From Methylobacterium sp. (lineage in GTDB: Bacteria > Pseudomonadota > Alphaproteobacteria > Rhizobiales > Beijerinckiaceae): 64,000 nucleotides of DNA. The stretch's first letter is position 1. Every line of letters begins with the position of its first letter. The notes beneath the pieces are model-generated. The model was not told the origin of the DNA, made no database searches, and was given only the letters and a program-made list of their open reading frames with translations. This document shows, piece by piece, positions 45,631 through 55,350 of the stretch. Location of the stretch: positions 175,192 through 239,191 of the forward strand of contig NZ_JAIETD010000028.1 of NCBI RefSeq assembly GCF_019745455.1, given 5' to 3'. A program made the position numbers and the translations under genes.

Positions 45631-48600
45631 CTACGCCGGATGCACCACCGGCACCGCCGGCGCGCCCTCCCATTCCGAGTGGGCCGGGATCGACTCGCCC
45701 TTCATGACGATGGTGAGGGGGCGCAAGCGGGCGTAGTCGCCGACCTTGGTGTCGTAGAGGACCGTCGAGAAAGCGCCGACCGAGACGCCCTGCCCGACCA
45801 CGACGCGGCCGACCTTCATGATGCGGTCCTCGTAGAGATGGGTCTGCAGGGCCGAGGTGCGGTTGATGGTGGCGAAGTCGCCGATCGTGACGCAGTCGAA
45901 CTCGGTGATGTCGGTGGTGAGCATGCACACGCCCTTGCCGACCTTGACCCCGAGGAGCCGCAGCATCCAGGGCAGGAACGGGGTGCCGCACAGATGCTCC
46001 AGCAGCACCTTGCCGGCGAGCCCCCAATAGAGCACCGCGACGGCCTCGGTGCGCATCGCCCACCACGACCACATCGGCTGCATGCCGGGCTTGTAGGCGC
46101 CCATCAGGAGCCACTTGACGCCGATCACCGTGAAGGACTGGATGAAGGCGATGGCGACGCTGGCAACGACGAAGCTGACCGCGAGCCCGACCCAGTCCTG
46201 AGCCAGGATGGCGGGGTAGAAGTAGAAATCGATCGCCGTGATCGCGCAGCTGATGAACAGCATCGGCGAGAACGAGGTCGAGAACGCCTCGAACACGCCG
46301 CGCCTGAGTTTGGGCCCGAAGCCCGGCTCGTAGGTCCGGGCCAGCGACCCGAGGTCGACCTTCTGGCGGGAGGGGAGCTTGATCGGCGGCGAGCCGAACC
46401 AGGTGTCGCCCGGCGCCATCATGGCGTTGGCCGGCGGTTTCGACTTGATGCCGATGAGCACGTCGTCGGGGATCACGGCGCCCGGGGGTACCACCGCGTC
46501 GTTGCCGACGAAGACGCGGGCGCCGGTGCTCACCTCGTGCATGTGCATGAAGCCTCGGCGGATTTCCTCCTCGCCGAACACGACCTCGTCGGCGATGAAG
46601 TTGCGGGCCCCGATATCGGCGAGGTCGTAGCGCCCGGCGAGGTTGGTGGAGATCTCCGCTCCCTGTCCCATCCGGGCGCCCATCAGCCGGTACCAGGCCC
46701 GCATGTAGACCGTGGCGAAGAGCGAGGAGAGGGTCTCGAGCGTGACTTCAGCGGCGAGCGCCACCAGCCATTTGCGCAGGTAGAAGCCGCTATGGATCGA
46801 GTAGGTGCCCGAGGAGACCCGGGGCAGGACGAGCCAGCGGATGCCGGCGATGAGGAGCACCGTGCCCGCCGTCATCAGCATGGCGGTGGGCCAGGTCAGC
46901 AGCGGCAGGTACCAGTGGTAGTCGATGTCGGTCATGTTGCCGAGCGAGTCGCTCAGCTGGTCGAAGATGTAGAAGGCCGGGAAGATCGGCAGCAGCCCCA
47001 CCGCCGGAATTGCTGCCAGCAGGAAGCCGTACATGGCCGCGAAGGCAAGGCGGCGGCGGGACGAGGCCTCGGCCGGCGCGGGGAGCGCATCGGGATCGGC
47101 CATGCCCACCTTGACGCCCGGCGAGCCGTCCCAGATCTCGGCCGGTCCGACGACCGTGTCGGTGGGCACGGTGGTGAGGTCGGCGATCTCGGCATGGTCG
47201 CCGATCACCGCGCCGGGGCCGATGACGCAGGACGTACCGATGGCGACGTCGGAGCCGATGGTGACGGGGCCGATGACGAGCTCGTTGCCCACCACCTCGG
47301 CATTGGCGATGACGAGGCGCCCGCCGAGGGACGCTCCGGCGCCGATGGTGAGGAGATCGGGGGCGCCGACCTCGATATCGGAGATCAGGGCGTCGCGGCC
47401 GACCCTGGCGCCGAGGAGGCGCAGGAACATCACGATGGCGGGCGAGCCCTGCAGCCACTTGATGTGGACCAGCGGCACGAGGCGCTGGGTCAGCCACCAG
47501 CGGAAATAATAGACGCCCCAGAGCGGGTAACGCCCCGGCTTCGTGCGCCCGAGGATGAGCCACTTGGCGGCGACGGCGGTGCAGGCGGTCACTGCGTTGA
47601 TGCCGACATAGACCAGCAGCATCACGGCGAGTTCGCCGAAGAAGCCGAGCCCGCCACCGGTGAGGAGCAGGTAGGTGACGAAGATCCCGAGCCATTGCGC
47701 CGTCGCCAGAGCGATTACGAAGGGCAGGACGATCGCCTGGGCGAGGCCGCACAGGGCACGGCGCAGGAGCGGCGGGTGGGCGAAGGAGAGGTCGCGCAAG
47801 GCCATCTGCGTCCCGGCGCCGCCGGTGCGCTCGATCAGCGCCTCGGCGATCGCCCGCAGGGTCCGCTTGGCATAGACGTCCTGCAGGGTGATGGCGGCGA
47901 GTGCCGGAGCCTCGCGCACCGCGCCGACGAAGCGGGCGGCGAGCAGCGAATGGCCGCCGAGATCGGTGAAGAAGTCGGCCTCGAACGGGATCGCCTGGTT
48001 GCCGAAGACCTGCTTCGCCGCGGCGAGCAGGGCAGCCTCGGTCTCGTTCTCCGGCGGCTCCTGTTCGCCCGAGACGTCGGCGACCGTGAGGATCGCGATT
48101 CGGAGCGCCTTGCGGTCGACCTTGCCGGAGGTGAGGCGCGGCAGCACCCCGACGCTCTCGAAATGACCGGGCACCATGTAGGGCGGCATCTCGGCCGCGA
48201 GCGTCCGGCGCAGGCCCGCGACGTCGAGCTCGGTGCCGCGCTCGGGCACCAGGAAGGCGACGAGACGGTCGACGCCATCGTCCTGGCGCAGCACCACCGC
48301 GGCCTGGTTGATGCCGGCCTGTGCCTGGATGCGGGACTCGATCTCGCCGAGCTCGACCCGGAAGCCACGGATCTTGACCTGGTCGTCGATGCGGCCGTGG
48401 AACAGGATGCGGCCGGCCGCATCCAGGGAGACGGCATCGCCCGAGCGATAGAGGATCGGATCGGACCCGTCGGAGGCGAACGGGTTGGCAATGAACTTTT
48501 CCGTCGTCAGCTCGGGACGCTGCAGATAGCCCTGCGCGATTCCGGGACCGCCGATGAGGAGCTCGCCGGGCTGGCCGGGCCCGAGCAGCTCCAGGCTCTC

Positions 48601-49683
48601 GCTGGCGACATAGACCGAGTAGTTCGGGATCGGGCCGCCGATCGTGACGGGCTCGCCGGGCCGCATCTCGGCGGCGGTGGCCACCACGGTGGCCTCGGTC
48701 GGCCCGTAGGTGTTGAACAGCTTTCGCGAGGGCGTCGCCCAGCGGGCGACCAGGGGTTCCGGCAGGGCCTCGCCGCCGAGCAGGATCAGTCGCACGCCCG
48801 GCAGGTCCTGCGACAGCATCGCCAGGAGGGTCGGCACGGTGTCGAGGACTGTGACGCCGGCTTCCGCGATCAGGCCGGGCAGCGCCTCGACGTCGCCCAT
48901 CATGGCCGGCGAGGCGACGAACAGCGTCGCACCGACGAGGTAGGGGACCCAGATCTCCTCCATCGAGAGATCGAAGGCGACCGAGGCGCCCTGGAAAACG
49001 ACGTCGTCCGCCGCCATGCCGTAAAGGGCGTTTCCGGAACGCAGGAAGTGGCAGATATTGGCGTGGCTGATGACGATGCCCTTCGGCACGCCGGTCGAGC
49101 CCGAGGTGTAGATCAGGTAGGCCGGATGCTCCGGCGTCAGGCCGGCAGCGCGGGCGTCGGCGGCGGGCGCCTCAGTCGGCACGCCGGCAAGAAGTCCCTC
49201 GACCGTCAGGGCCGGCGCGGCATCGGGCGAGGCCCCTTCGAGGGCGGAAGAGACCAGCAGCGCCTTGGCGCCGGCATCGGAAAGGCAGACGCCGACGCGG
49301 TCCGATGGCGCCTCGGCATCGAAGGGAAGCCACGCGGCCCCGGACAGGGTGATGCCGATCTGCGCGGTCAGCAGGTCCGGCCCACGCGCCATCCAGAGGC
49401 CGACGACGTCGCCGGGGCCGATGCCGCGATGGACGAGTGCCCGCGCGATGAGGGCGGCTCTCCTGGCGACCTCGGCATAGCTGTGGCTCGGGTGGCGTCC
49501 GTCCGGACCTTTCCGTGAACCGTCGATCAGGGCGGGATGGTCGGGCCGCGCCCGAGCGCTCGACAGGAAGATCTCGGCCAGGACCTCGTCGCGGATCAGG
49601 TCGGGTCGGCTCTCGCCGCGCAGGACCGCACGCTTTGCCGATGCCACCGAAACCGGCCGGGTCGTCTCGGCGAGACTGCTCAT
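45631..49683 (-). CDS. Pls/PosA-family nonribosomal peptide synthetase
   Basis: A 1,350-residue single-module synthetase. Residues ~20-540 are an adenylation domain (YTSGSTG at 192, YGPTE at 326, YRSGD at 412, catalytic Lys 521) and ~550-620 a carrier domain with Ser 579 in DLGGHSL. Instead of ordinary condensation and thioesterase domains, it continues with membrane helices alternating with three hexapeptide-repeat (left-handed beta-helix) domains, as in epsilon-poly-L-lysine synthetase. Read against PheA, the specificity residues are D-L-E-D-L-G-T-V-V-K, close to lysine codes. It would work at the membrane and make short homopolymers of a basic amino acid. Start ATG 49683 is preferred to 49728. 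Product not demonstrable. Confidence 0.85.
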   Translation of the reverse strand: MSSLAETTRPVSVASAKRAVLRGESRPDLIRDEVLAEIFLSSARARPDHPALIDGSRKGPDGRHPSHSYAEVARRAALIARALVHRGIGPGDVVGLWMARGPDLLTAQIGITLSGAAWLPFDAEAPSDRVGVCLSDAGAKALLVSSALEGASPDAAPALTVEGLLAGVPTEAPAADARAAGLTPEHPAYLIYTSGSTGVPKGIVISHANICHFLRSGNALYGMAADDVVFQGASVAFDLSMEEIWVPYLVGATLFVASPAMMGDVEALPGLIAEAGVTVLDTVPTLLAMLSQDLPGVRLILLGGEALPEPLVARWATPSRKLFNTYGPTEATVVATAAEMRPGEPVTIGGPIPNYSVYVASESLELLGPGQPGELLIGGPGIAQGYLQRPELTTEKFIANPFASDGSDPILYRSGDAVSLDAAGRILFHGRIDDQVKIRGFRVELGEIESRIQAQAGINQAAVVLRQDDGVDRLVAFLVPERGTELDVAGLRRTLAAEMPPYMVPGHFESVGVLPRLTSGKVDRKALRIAILTVADVSGEQEPPENETEAALLAAAKQVFGNQAIPFEADFFTDLGGHSLLAARFVGAVREAPALAAITLQDVYAKRTLRAIAEALIERTGGAGTQMALRDLSFAHPPLLRRALCGLAQAIVLPFVIALATAQWLGIFVTYLLLTGGGLGFFGELAVMLLVYVGINAVTACTAVAAKWLILGRTKPGRYPLWGVYYFRWWLTQRLVPLVHIKWLQGSPAIVMFLRLLGARVGRDALISDIEVGAPDLLTIGAGASLGGRLVIANAEVVGNELVIGPVTIGSDVAIGTSCVIGPGAVIGDHAEIADLTTVPTDTVVGPAEIWDGSPGVKVGMADPDALPAPAEASSRRRLAFAAMYGFLLAAIPAVGLLPIFPAFYIFDQLSDSLGNMTDIDYHWYLPLLTWPTAMLMTAGTVLLIAGIRWLVLPRVSSGTYSIHSGFYLRKWLVALAAEVTLETLSSLFATVYMRAWYRLMGARMGQGAEISTNLAGRYDLADIGARNFIADEVVFGEEEIRRGFMHMHEVSTGARVFVGNDAVVPPGAVIPDDVLIGIKSKPPANAMMAPGDTWFGSPPIKLPSRQKVDLGSLARTYEPGFGPKLRRGVFEAFSTSFSPMLFISCAITAIDFYFYPAILAQDWVGLAVSFVVASVAIAFIQSFTVIGVKWLLMGAYKPGMQPMWSWWAMRTEAVAVLYWGLAGKVLLEHLCGTPFLPWMLRLLGVKVGKGVCMLTTDITEFDCVTIGDFATINRTSALQTHLYEDRIMKVGRVVVGQGVSVGAFSTVLYDTKVGDYARLRPLTIVMKGESIPAHSEWEGAPAVPVVHPA

Positions 49684-49862
49684 CCGCTGCTCCGCTCGAC
49701 GAGCCTCGGATGTTCGAGGTGCGTCCACTGCTCATCCATGGCCGTATCGGGCGGGACGGCGCCCGCCGCGGCCGCACCGATCGGGTCGGTGGCCGGTGCC
49801 GGGCGTCTAGCACGTTTACGAGAGCAGCTTGAACCCATGCTAAATGGGCTTGAGGCGGTTAC

Positions 49863-50459
49863 TCAGGCCCAATGCCAACTCTCGGCAGCAAGCACGAGCA
49901 CGCTGCCCTGGCGGATGCCGATCCGCGGGGCCTGCCCGATACCGAGATGGCCGCGGCTCACCAGCACCGCGCGGGCGATCCCGCCATGAGCGACCATCAC
50001 GGTGGTACGATCGAGATCAGCGAGGGCCGGCGCGACCCGGGCCACGAGCATGGCGTAGCTTTCGCCTCCCTTCCCCGGCGATTGGTAACCCCAGCGATCC
50101 CGGTCCCGTGCCAGCGCTCTCGATCTGTCCCGCTGGCGGATCTCCGACCACGTCGAGCCCTCCCAATCGCCGAAGCTGATCTCCTTGAGCCGGTCGTCGA
50201 GACGATAGCCGCCAGGGTCGAGACCGAGCGTGAGGCGCAGGGTTTCCATGGTGCGCCGGGTTCGGGTGAGAGGACTCGCCACGTAATCGGCTTCGTCGAG
50301 AGCCTGGCCCGCCACATCGCGCAACCGGTCGGCGGCGGCGGCGGCCTGGCGCAGCCCCTCGGCATTGAGGTCGACGTCGCGCTGGCCCTGAAGGCGCCCT
50401 TCCGCGTTCCAGTCGGTCTGGCCGTGGCGAACGAAATAGATGGTGGGAATTGCCGTCAC
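49863..50459 (-). CDS. Histidine phosphatase family protein
   Basis: A 198-residue phosphoglycerate mutase/acid phosphatase-like enzyme. The phospho-acceptor His is in FVRHGQTDWNAEGRLQGQRD at the N-terminus, followed by the conserved Arg (SPLTRTRRTMET) and the second His in VAHGGIARAV. Substrates in the family range from sugar phosphates to phosphorylated cofactors. GTG 50459 begins close to the fold; ATG 50489 is an alternative. Divergent from the PPK2 gene. Confidence 0.85.
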   Translation of the reverse strand: MTAIPTIYFVRHGQTDWNAEGRLQGQRDVDLNAEGLRQAAAAADRLRDVAGQALDEADYVASPLTRTRRTMETLRLTLGLDPGGYRLDDRLKEISFGDWEGSTWSEIRQRDRSRALARDRDRWGYQSPGKGGESYAMLVARVAPALADLDRTTVMVAHGGIARAVLVSRGHLGIGQAPRIGIRQGSVLVLAAESWHWA

Positions 50460-50602
50460 GCTCGCCCCGCCGCATGGTGTCGACGGCAACCGAAGGGGCG
50501 ACCGCCGCAGGAACGGCCAAGCCTGTCCGTCGTTGTCACGCTCGCATCCTCTCCCAGATCATGCCGCGGGCGAGCCGGTCGCGGGCAGCACGAGTTCTAC
50601 TG

Positions 50603-51601
50603 ATGTCGAAGACGCACGGCAAGCGCCAACCGGGCCAACGGGCCGCGAAAGCCGAGGACACGCCGCCGCAGGGTGATGCAGCGCACACCGCTCGACCGGG
50701 TGGTCCGCCGCCGTCCTCATCCGAATGGGCGCGGGCGATGGCGCGAGAATCGACCCTCGCCCCCGGTGCGATCCCGATTCCCGCCGTCGTCGCGGCGGTG
50801 CCGGGCAGCGTCATCGCCCCGTCGGGCAGACCGTTCGACCTGAGGTCCGTCGATCCCGACGGCGATGGCGGTCTCGACAAGGAAGAGTCCAAGACGGCGC
50901 TGAGCGCCGAGCACGAGCGCATCAAGGCGGCTCAGGAGAAGCTCTACGCCGAGCGCCGTCAGAGCTTGCTGGTGGTGTTCCAGGCCATCGACACCGGCGG
51001 CAAGGACGGCACCATCCGCTCGGTCTTCGAGGGGGTGAACCCTCAAGGGTGCCGCGTCTGGTCGTTCAAGGTGCCGAGTTCGGAGGAGCGCGACCACGAT
51101 TTCCTGTGGCGCTACCACGCCAAGGCACCCGGCCGCGGCATGATCGGCGTGTTCAACCGCAGCCATTACGAGGACGTGCTGGTGGTGCGGGTAAAAGACA
51201 TCGAGACGGAGGCGGTGTGGCGCCCGCGCTACGGGCTCATCAATGCCTTCGAGCAGATGCTCACGCTCTCGGGCACCACGGTGCTCAAGTTCTTCCTCCA
51301 TATCTCGAAGGAGGAGCAGAAGGAGCGGCTCGAAGCCCGCATCGCCGATCCCGAGAAGCACTGGAAGTTCGACCCGGCCGACCTCGTCGAGCGCCGCTCC
51401 TGGGACGCCTACCAGAGCGCCTTCGGCGACGCGATCGGCCTGTGCTCGACGCCCTACGCCCCCTGGCGGGTGGTGCCGGCCAACCGGAAATGGTTCCGCA
51501 ACCTTGTCGTCGCCCGCACCATCGCCGACACGCTCGAAGCGATGGACCCGCGCTACCCCGAGGCGCAGCCGGGGATCGCGAAGCTCAAGGTGGAGGACTG
51601 A
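50603..51601 (+). CDS. ppk2: Polyphosphate kinase 2 family protein
   Basis: A 332-residue PPK2, which transfers phosphate between polyphosphate and nucleoside diphosphates. Walker A is in VFQAIDTGGKDGTIRSVFEG (residues ~137-156), the lid/Walker B region shows FNRSHYEDVLVVRV, and KFFLHISKEEQKERLEAR and RNLVVARTIADTL are typical of the family. A Pro/Ala-rich N-terminal extension of about 100 residues is unusual. The direction (synthesis or use of polyphosphate) cannot be judged. Confidence 0.9.
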   Translation: MSKTHGKRQPGQRAAKAEDTPPQGDAAHTARPGGPPPSSSEWARAMARESTLAPGAIPIPAVVAAVPGSVIAPSGRPFDLRSVDPDGDGGLDKEESKTALSAEHERIKAAQEKLYAERRQSLLVVFQAIDTGGKDGTIRSVFEGVNPQGCRVWSFKVPSSEERDHDFLWRYHAKAPGRGMIGVFNRSHYEDVLVVRVKDIETEAVWRPRYGLINAFEQMLTLSGTTVLKFFLHISKEEQKERLEARIADPEKHWKFDPADLVERRSWDAYQSAFGDAIGLCSTPYAPWRVVPANRKWFRNLVVARTIADTLEAMDPRYPEAQPGIAKLKVED

Positions 51602-51607
51602 GAGCGG

Positions 51608-51931
51608 CTATTCCATCGCGTGACGCGGCTTCAGGCGGATGACCAAACCCGGCAGGGTTTCGTGGATCGCCTGTCCGATCCGGACGCTGTGGCGCCGATA
51701 GAGAATGCCGGCACCGATCGTCGCCAGCCCGATGAGCGAGAGAGCGAAGGGAAACAGCAGCCCGTCCTCGAAGACCTTCCAGGCGAGATGGAAGGTGATT
51801 CCGGTGGTGCCGAACAGGACATAGACCCGCCGCGAGGGGACCACCGCGAATGCCAGGAGCCCGGCATTGAGTAGCGCGTAGAAAGCCCTTGAGACCTCGT
51901 TGGTCCAATCCTGTGCGGTGAGCGGCTCAGG
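51608..51931 (-). pseudogene. Remnant of a larger membrane protein (DUF2157-like C-terminus)
   Basis: The frame is open from a TAG at 51932-51934 to the stop at 51608 and reads as the C-terminal end of a multi-span membrane protein: FYALLNAGLLAFAVV, RVYVLFGTTGITFHLAWKVF, ALSLIGLATIGAGILYRRH. The only start-like codon, GTG 51844, lies inside this pattern and gives 78 residues. No ATG or ribosome binding site fits, so I judge it a 5'-deleted gene. It converges with ppk2. Family attribution is by resemblance. Confidence 0.55.
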
Positions 51932-51975
51932 CTATCGCGATGAGCCCAAGCTCGAACCGGAACGGCCTCCTTCGC

Positions 51976-52830
51976 TCAATCCTTGTCGAGGGACAGATCC
52001 GGCGCATCGGGGTTCTTCATGCCCACCACGTGATAGCCGGCATCGACGTGCAGGATCTCGCCGGTCATGCCGCGGGACATGTCGGAGATGAGGTAGGCGG
52101 CGGTCTCGCCGACCTCGTCGATGGTCACGGTCCGGCGAAGCGGCGCGTTGTACTCGTTCCACTTCAGGATGTAGCGGAAATCGCCGATGCCCGAGGCCGC
52201 GAGCGTCTTGATCGGGCCGGCCGAGATCGCGTTGACGCGGATCTTCGAGGGGCCGAGATCGGCGGCGAGGTAGCGCACGGAGGCCTCCAACGCCGCCTTG
52301 GCCACGCCCATCACGTTGTAGTGCGGCATCCACTTCTCGGCGCCGTAATAGGTCAGCGTCAGGAGCGAGCCGCCGTTCGGCATCAGCTTCTCGGCGCGCT
52401 GAGCGATGGCCGTGAAGGAGTAGCAGGAGATCAGGAGCGACTTCGTGAAGTTGCCTTCCGAGGTCTCGACGTAGCGGCCGGTGAGCTCGTCCTTGTCCGA
52501 GAAGGCGATGCAATGGATGACGAAGTCGATGCCCTCGGGAAACACCTCGGCCGTAGCGGCGAAGACCGCATCGATCGAGGCCGGATCGGTGACGTCGCAA
52601 TGGCCGACCACATGGGCGTCGAGTTCCTTCGCCAGCGGCTCGACCCGCTTCTTCAGGGCATCGCCCTGGTAGGTGAAGGCGAGCTTGGCGCCGTGGGCAT
52701 GCGCGCTCTTGGCGATTCCCCAGGCGATGGACCGGATATTGGCGACGCCGAGCACCAGACCGCGTTTACCGGCAAGCAATCCGCTGCGATCGTGAGCCGG
52801 GTTCTTTTCTGCCGGTGTGCTGTCCGCCAT
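51976..52830 (-). CDS. fabI: Enoyl-[acyl-carrier-protein] reductase (NADH)
   Basis: A 284-residue FabI, which reduces the double bond in the last step of each fatty-acid elongation round. The NAD-binding motif is in VLGVANIRSIAWGIAK, the catalytic Tyr-x6-Lys in PHYNVMGVAKAAL (about residue 173-180) and the first Tyr in LTYYGAEK. The segment SAGPIKTLAASGI and the end GEILHVDAGYHVVG are typical. An N-terminal extension of ~18 residues precedes the fold, common in related proteins. This is the triclosan-sensitive type. Confidence 0.93.
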   Translation of the reverse strand: MADSTPAEKNPAHDRSGLLAGKRGLVLGVANIRSIAWGIAKSAHAHGAKLAFTYQGDALKKRVEPLAKELDAHVVGHCDVTDPASIDAVFAATAEVFPEGIDFVIHCIAFSDKDELTGRYVETSEGNFTKSLLISCYSFTAIAQRAEKLMPNGGSLLTLTYYGAEKWMPHYNVMGVAKAALEASVRYLAADLGPSKIRVNAISAGPIKTLAASGIGDFRYILKWNEYNAPLRRTVTIDEVGETAAYLISDMSRGMTGEILHVDAGYHVVGMKNPDAPDLSLDKD

Positions 52831-52925
52831 GTATCACCTGATCGAGGAGTCGCGGCGCGCCGCGCCTTGCGCGCCGGGGCATCCTTAGCGGAGGCCCGGC
52901 AGCTACGGAAGGGCGGGACGTACCG

Positions 52926-53864
52926 TCAGGCACCCGCTCTGGTCGTGCGGCGGGCGCGGGCATAGTCGGTCAACGACGCGTCGTCGCCGGCCGGCAAGGA
53001 GATAGCGGTGGTGGCGAGGAGGTCGCCGCGGCTGCCGTCCTTCCTGGGCAGGCCCTTGCCCTTCAGGCGGAAGGTCCGTCCCGAACTCGTCATCGGCGGC
53101 ATCTTCATCTCGACGGCGCCGGTGAGGGTCGGCACCCGGATCGCGCCGCCCAGGACGGCGTCCTCAAGGGGTACCTCGACGGTCGTGCGCAGATCCGCAC
53201 CATCCATCTTGAAGGTGTGATGCGGCAGGATGCGGATGGTCAGGAGGGCGTCGCCCGGCTCCGAGCGCGGGCCGCCGGCCTGACCGAGACCGCGCAGGCG
53301 GATGACCTGCCCGTCGGTGACGCCCTTTGGAACGACGACATCGACCTCGCGGCCGCCCGGCAGGTTCAGCCGAAGCTTCTCCTCGCTCGCCACCTGCTCG
53401 AGGGTGACGCTGAGTTCGGCCGCGACGTCCTCCCCACGCATGGGACCCCGCGGGCCGGGGCCAGGACCGGCACCGCCTGCCCGGAAGGCTTCGCCGAAGA
53501 GGTGGGAGAAGATGTCCTCGCCGATGCCACCGCCACCGCTACCGCTACCGGCGCGCGAGCGCGCTGCGCTCTCGAAATCGAACCCGCGCGCGCCGGGGCC
53601 GCCACCGAAGCCGCCAAACCCCTCGAAGCCGGTGGCGCGGGGCTTTCCGTCGCCATCGATCTCGCCGCGGTCGAACTGGGCACGCTTCTTGGCGTCGCCG
53701 AGGATCTCGTAGGCGGAATTGGCTTCCGCAAAGCGATCCTTGGCCTTGGCGTCGTTGGTATTGTGATCGGGGTGATAGGTCTTGGCGAGCCGGCGATAGG
53801 CCTTCTTGATGTCGGCTTCGCTGGCGCCCTTGGCCACACCCAGAACGTCGTAGGGATTGCGCAT
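52926..53864 (-). CDS. DnaJ-like co-chaperone (CbpA type)
   Basis: A 312-residue co-chaperone without the zinc finger of classical DnaJ. The J domain (residues 1-70) has the HPD tripeptide in RLAKTYHPDHNTND and the YEILGDAKKRAQFDRG helix; a Gly/Phe-rich linker (~75-115) follows, with RGFDFESAARSRAGSGSGG, then two C-terminal beta-sandwich substrate-binding domains (KLRLNLPGGREVDVVVPKG, FRLKGKGLPRKDG). Stimulates an Hsp70 partner, probably DnaK. Confidence 0.9.
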   Translation of the reverse strand: MRNPYDVLGVAKGASEADIKKAYRRLAKTYHPDHNTNDAKAKDRFAEANSAYEILGDAKKRAQFDRGEIDGDGKPRATGFEGFGGFGGGPGARGFDFESAARSRAGSGSGGGGIGEDIFSHLFGEAFRAGGAGPGPGPRGPMRGEDVAAELSVTLEQVASEEKLRLNLPGGREVDVVVPKGVTDGQVIRLRGLGQAGGPRSEPGDALLTIRILPHHTFKMDGADLRTTVEVPLEDAVLGGAIRVPTLTGAVEMKMPPMTSSGRTFRLKGKGLPRKDGSRGDLLATTAISLPAGDDASLTDYARARRTTRAGA

Positions 53865-54027
53865 CGGCGGTTCTTGAATCTCGGCATCATCGGCACGGCG
53901 GAGACCTGTCCGCCCTGCCCGGAATCGGAACGCATGTGGGAACGATGTTGCTTCTTTGCAACGATTCTCCCGCCAGAATTCGACCCTTGCGGCGTTCCCG
54001 TCAACCGCCCGAGCCTCGAACGGTCTT

Positions 54028-54522
54028 CTATTGGTCGGCCTTGGCCGTCCGCAGCTTGCGCAACTCCCAATCGCCGCCGGACAACTTGCAGCCCGTCCCG
54101 CGCAAGAAACGGCTCTTCTCCGGCGCGATGACCGAAGCGAGGAAGTCGCGGCAGATGTGGTCGCCGGAAACGTAGGGCAGGCCCGTTGGGTTCACGGCAC
54201 CGCGCAGCTGCGTATCGGGGTTGTCCCACTTGACGGGGCGGCCGTTGCCCTGCGGGTCGAGGGCGACGGTGAGCGCCGCGTGGGCGCGGCGCCAATCCTC
54301 ACCGCCGAGATCGTTTCCGAAGCTCGATGGGCGCTTCTCGATGCTTCCGGTGCTGATCGGTTCGGCGACGGTCGGCGCCTCCTCGGTCTGGAAGGTCAGC
54401 AGCGGCAGGCCACAGCCGACGAGCGGCAGCACCGCCAGGCCGGCGCCGAAGCCCGCGACGAGGCGCCATGCTGCGAATCGTGGATCGCGAGAGGGCTTGA
54501 GCCTAAAGATACGCACACGCAT
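54028..54522 (-). CDS. Putative lipoprotein (RT0821/17-kDa antigen-like)
   Basis: A 164-residue protein with an N-terminal membrane signal and a lipobox LPLVGC (Cys near residue 37). After a linker containing [11 protein letters not shown], the mature domain has [29 protein letters not shown] and [12 protein letters not shown], resembling the C-terminal domain of rickettsial 17-kDa antigens (PF16998-like). Likely anchored in the outer membrane facing the periplasm. The basic segment before the hydrophobic stretch is longer than usual; ATG 54537 is an alternative start. Confidence 0.7.
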   Translation of the reverse strand: MRVRIFRLKPSRDPRFAAWRLVAGFGAGLAVLPLVGCGLPLLTFQTEEAPTVAEPISTGSIEKRPSSFGNDLGGEDWRRAHAALTVALDPQGNGRPVKWDNPDTQLRGAVNPTGLPYVSGDHICRDFLASVIAPEKSRFLRGTGCKLSGGDWELRKLRTAKADQ

Positions 54523-54597
54523 CACACCTGGTCTCACGGGCGCCCCACGACCGTGACGGCCGCGGGTCCTCGTGAGATGAACGCCGGGAAGAACACC

Positions 54598-55236
54598 ATG
54601 AGCGACGACACCATGGAACCGTTAACGTCCGGTGATCCGGCAGCCGTCGACTTCACCCTCCGGGACGATCCCTGGGATCTGTTCGCGGAATGGATGGCGC
54701 AGGCGAGCGCCAGCGAACCCGAGGACCCGAACGCCATGGCGCTGGCGACGGCCGGATCGGACGGCCTGCCCGATGTCAGGATGGTGCTCCTGAAGGGCGT
54801 CGATCCTCGCGGGTTCGTGTTCTACACCAACGTCGATTCGGCCAAGGGCGCGGAATTGCGCGAGAACCCGCAGGCCGCCCTGGTGCTGCACTGGAAGAGC
54901 CTGCGCCGGCAGGTCCGCGCCCGGGGACCGGTGGAGCCGGTGAGTGCCCAGGAGGCCGACGCCTACTTCGCCAGCCGCCACCGCGACAGCCGCATCGGCG
55001 CCCATGCCAGCCGGCAATCGCGCCCGCTCCTCGACCGCGCAACCCTGGAGGCCGAGGTCGCCGCCTTGTCGGCGCGATACGAGGACAAGCCGGTTCCGCG
55101 GCCCGAGAACTGGACCGGATTCCGGATCGTGCCGTCGGCGATCGAGTTCTGGGAGAACGGCCCGTTCCGGCTGCACGACCGGGTCCGTTTCAAGAAAGCC
55201 GGGAGCGGCTGGGAGCGGTCGCGGCTCTATCCCTGA
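54598..55236 (+). CDS. pdxH: Pyridoxamine 5'-phosphate oxidase
   Basis: A 212-residue FMN enzyme that makes pyridoxal 5'-phosphate from pyridoxine or pyridoxamine phosphate. The conserved FMN/PLP contacts are in [24 protein letters not shown], in [15 protein letters not shown] and in the final [32 protein letters not shown] 54598 follows a GGGAAG ribosome binding site. It lies about 75 bases after, and divergent from, the lipoprotein gene. Confidence 0.94.
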   Translation: MSDDTMEPLTSGDPAAVDFTLRDDPWDLFAEWMAQASASEPEDPNAMALATAGSDGLPDVRMVLLKGVDPRGFVFYTNVDSAKGAELRENPQAALVLHWKSLRRQVRARGPVEPVSAQEADAYFASRHRDSRIGAHASRQSRPLLDRATLEAEVAALSARYEDKPVPRPENWTGFRIVPSAIEFWENGPFRLHDRVRFKKAGSGWERSRLYP

Positions 55237-55350
55237 ATCCCGAGCCCGCGCTTGCTGCGGCGCGGGATCGACCCTGGATTTCCGGCCTCGCGAGGCTTAG
55301 ACCTGAGGGGCGGAGCGGTGGACGCGACCCGCGACCTTTAAGGAACGGCC

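Noticed and set aside
45526..49518. 1,330-codon open frame on the plus strand
   Set aside because: It is the antisense shadow of the Pls-like synthetase; GC-rich codon structure keeps the opposite strand open, and its translation is low-complexity without any domain.
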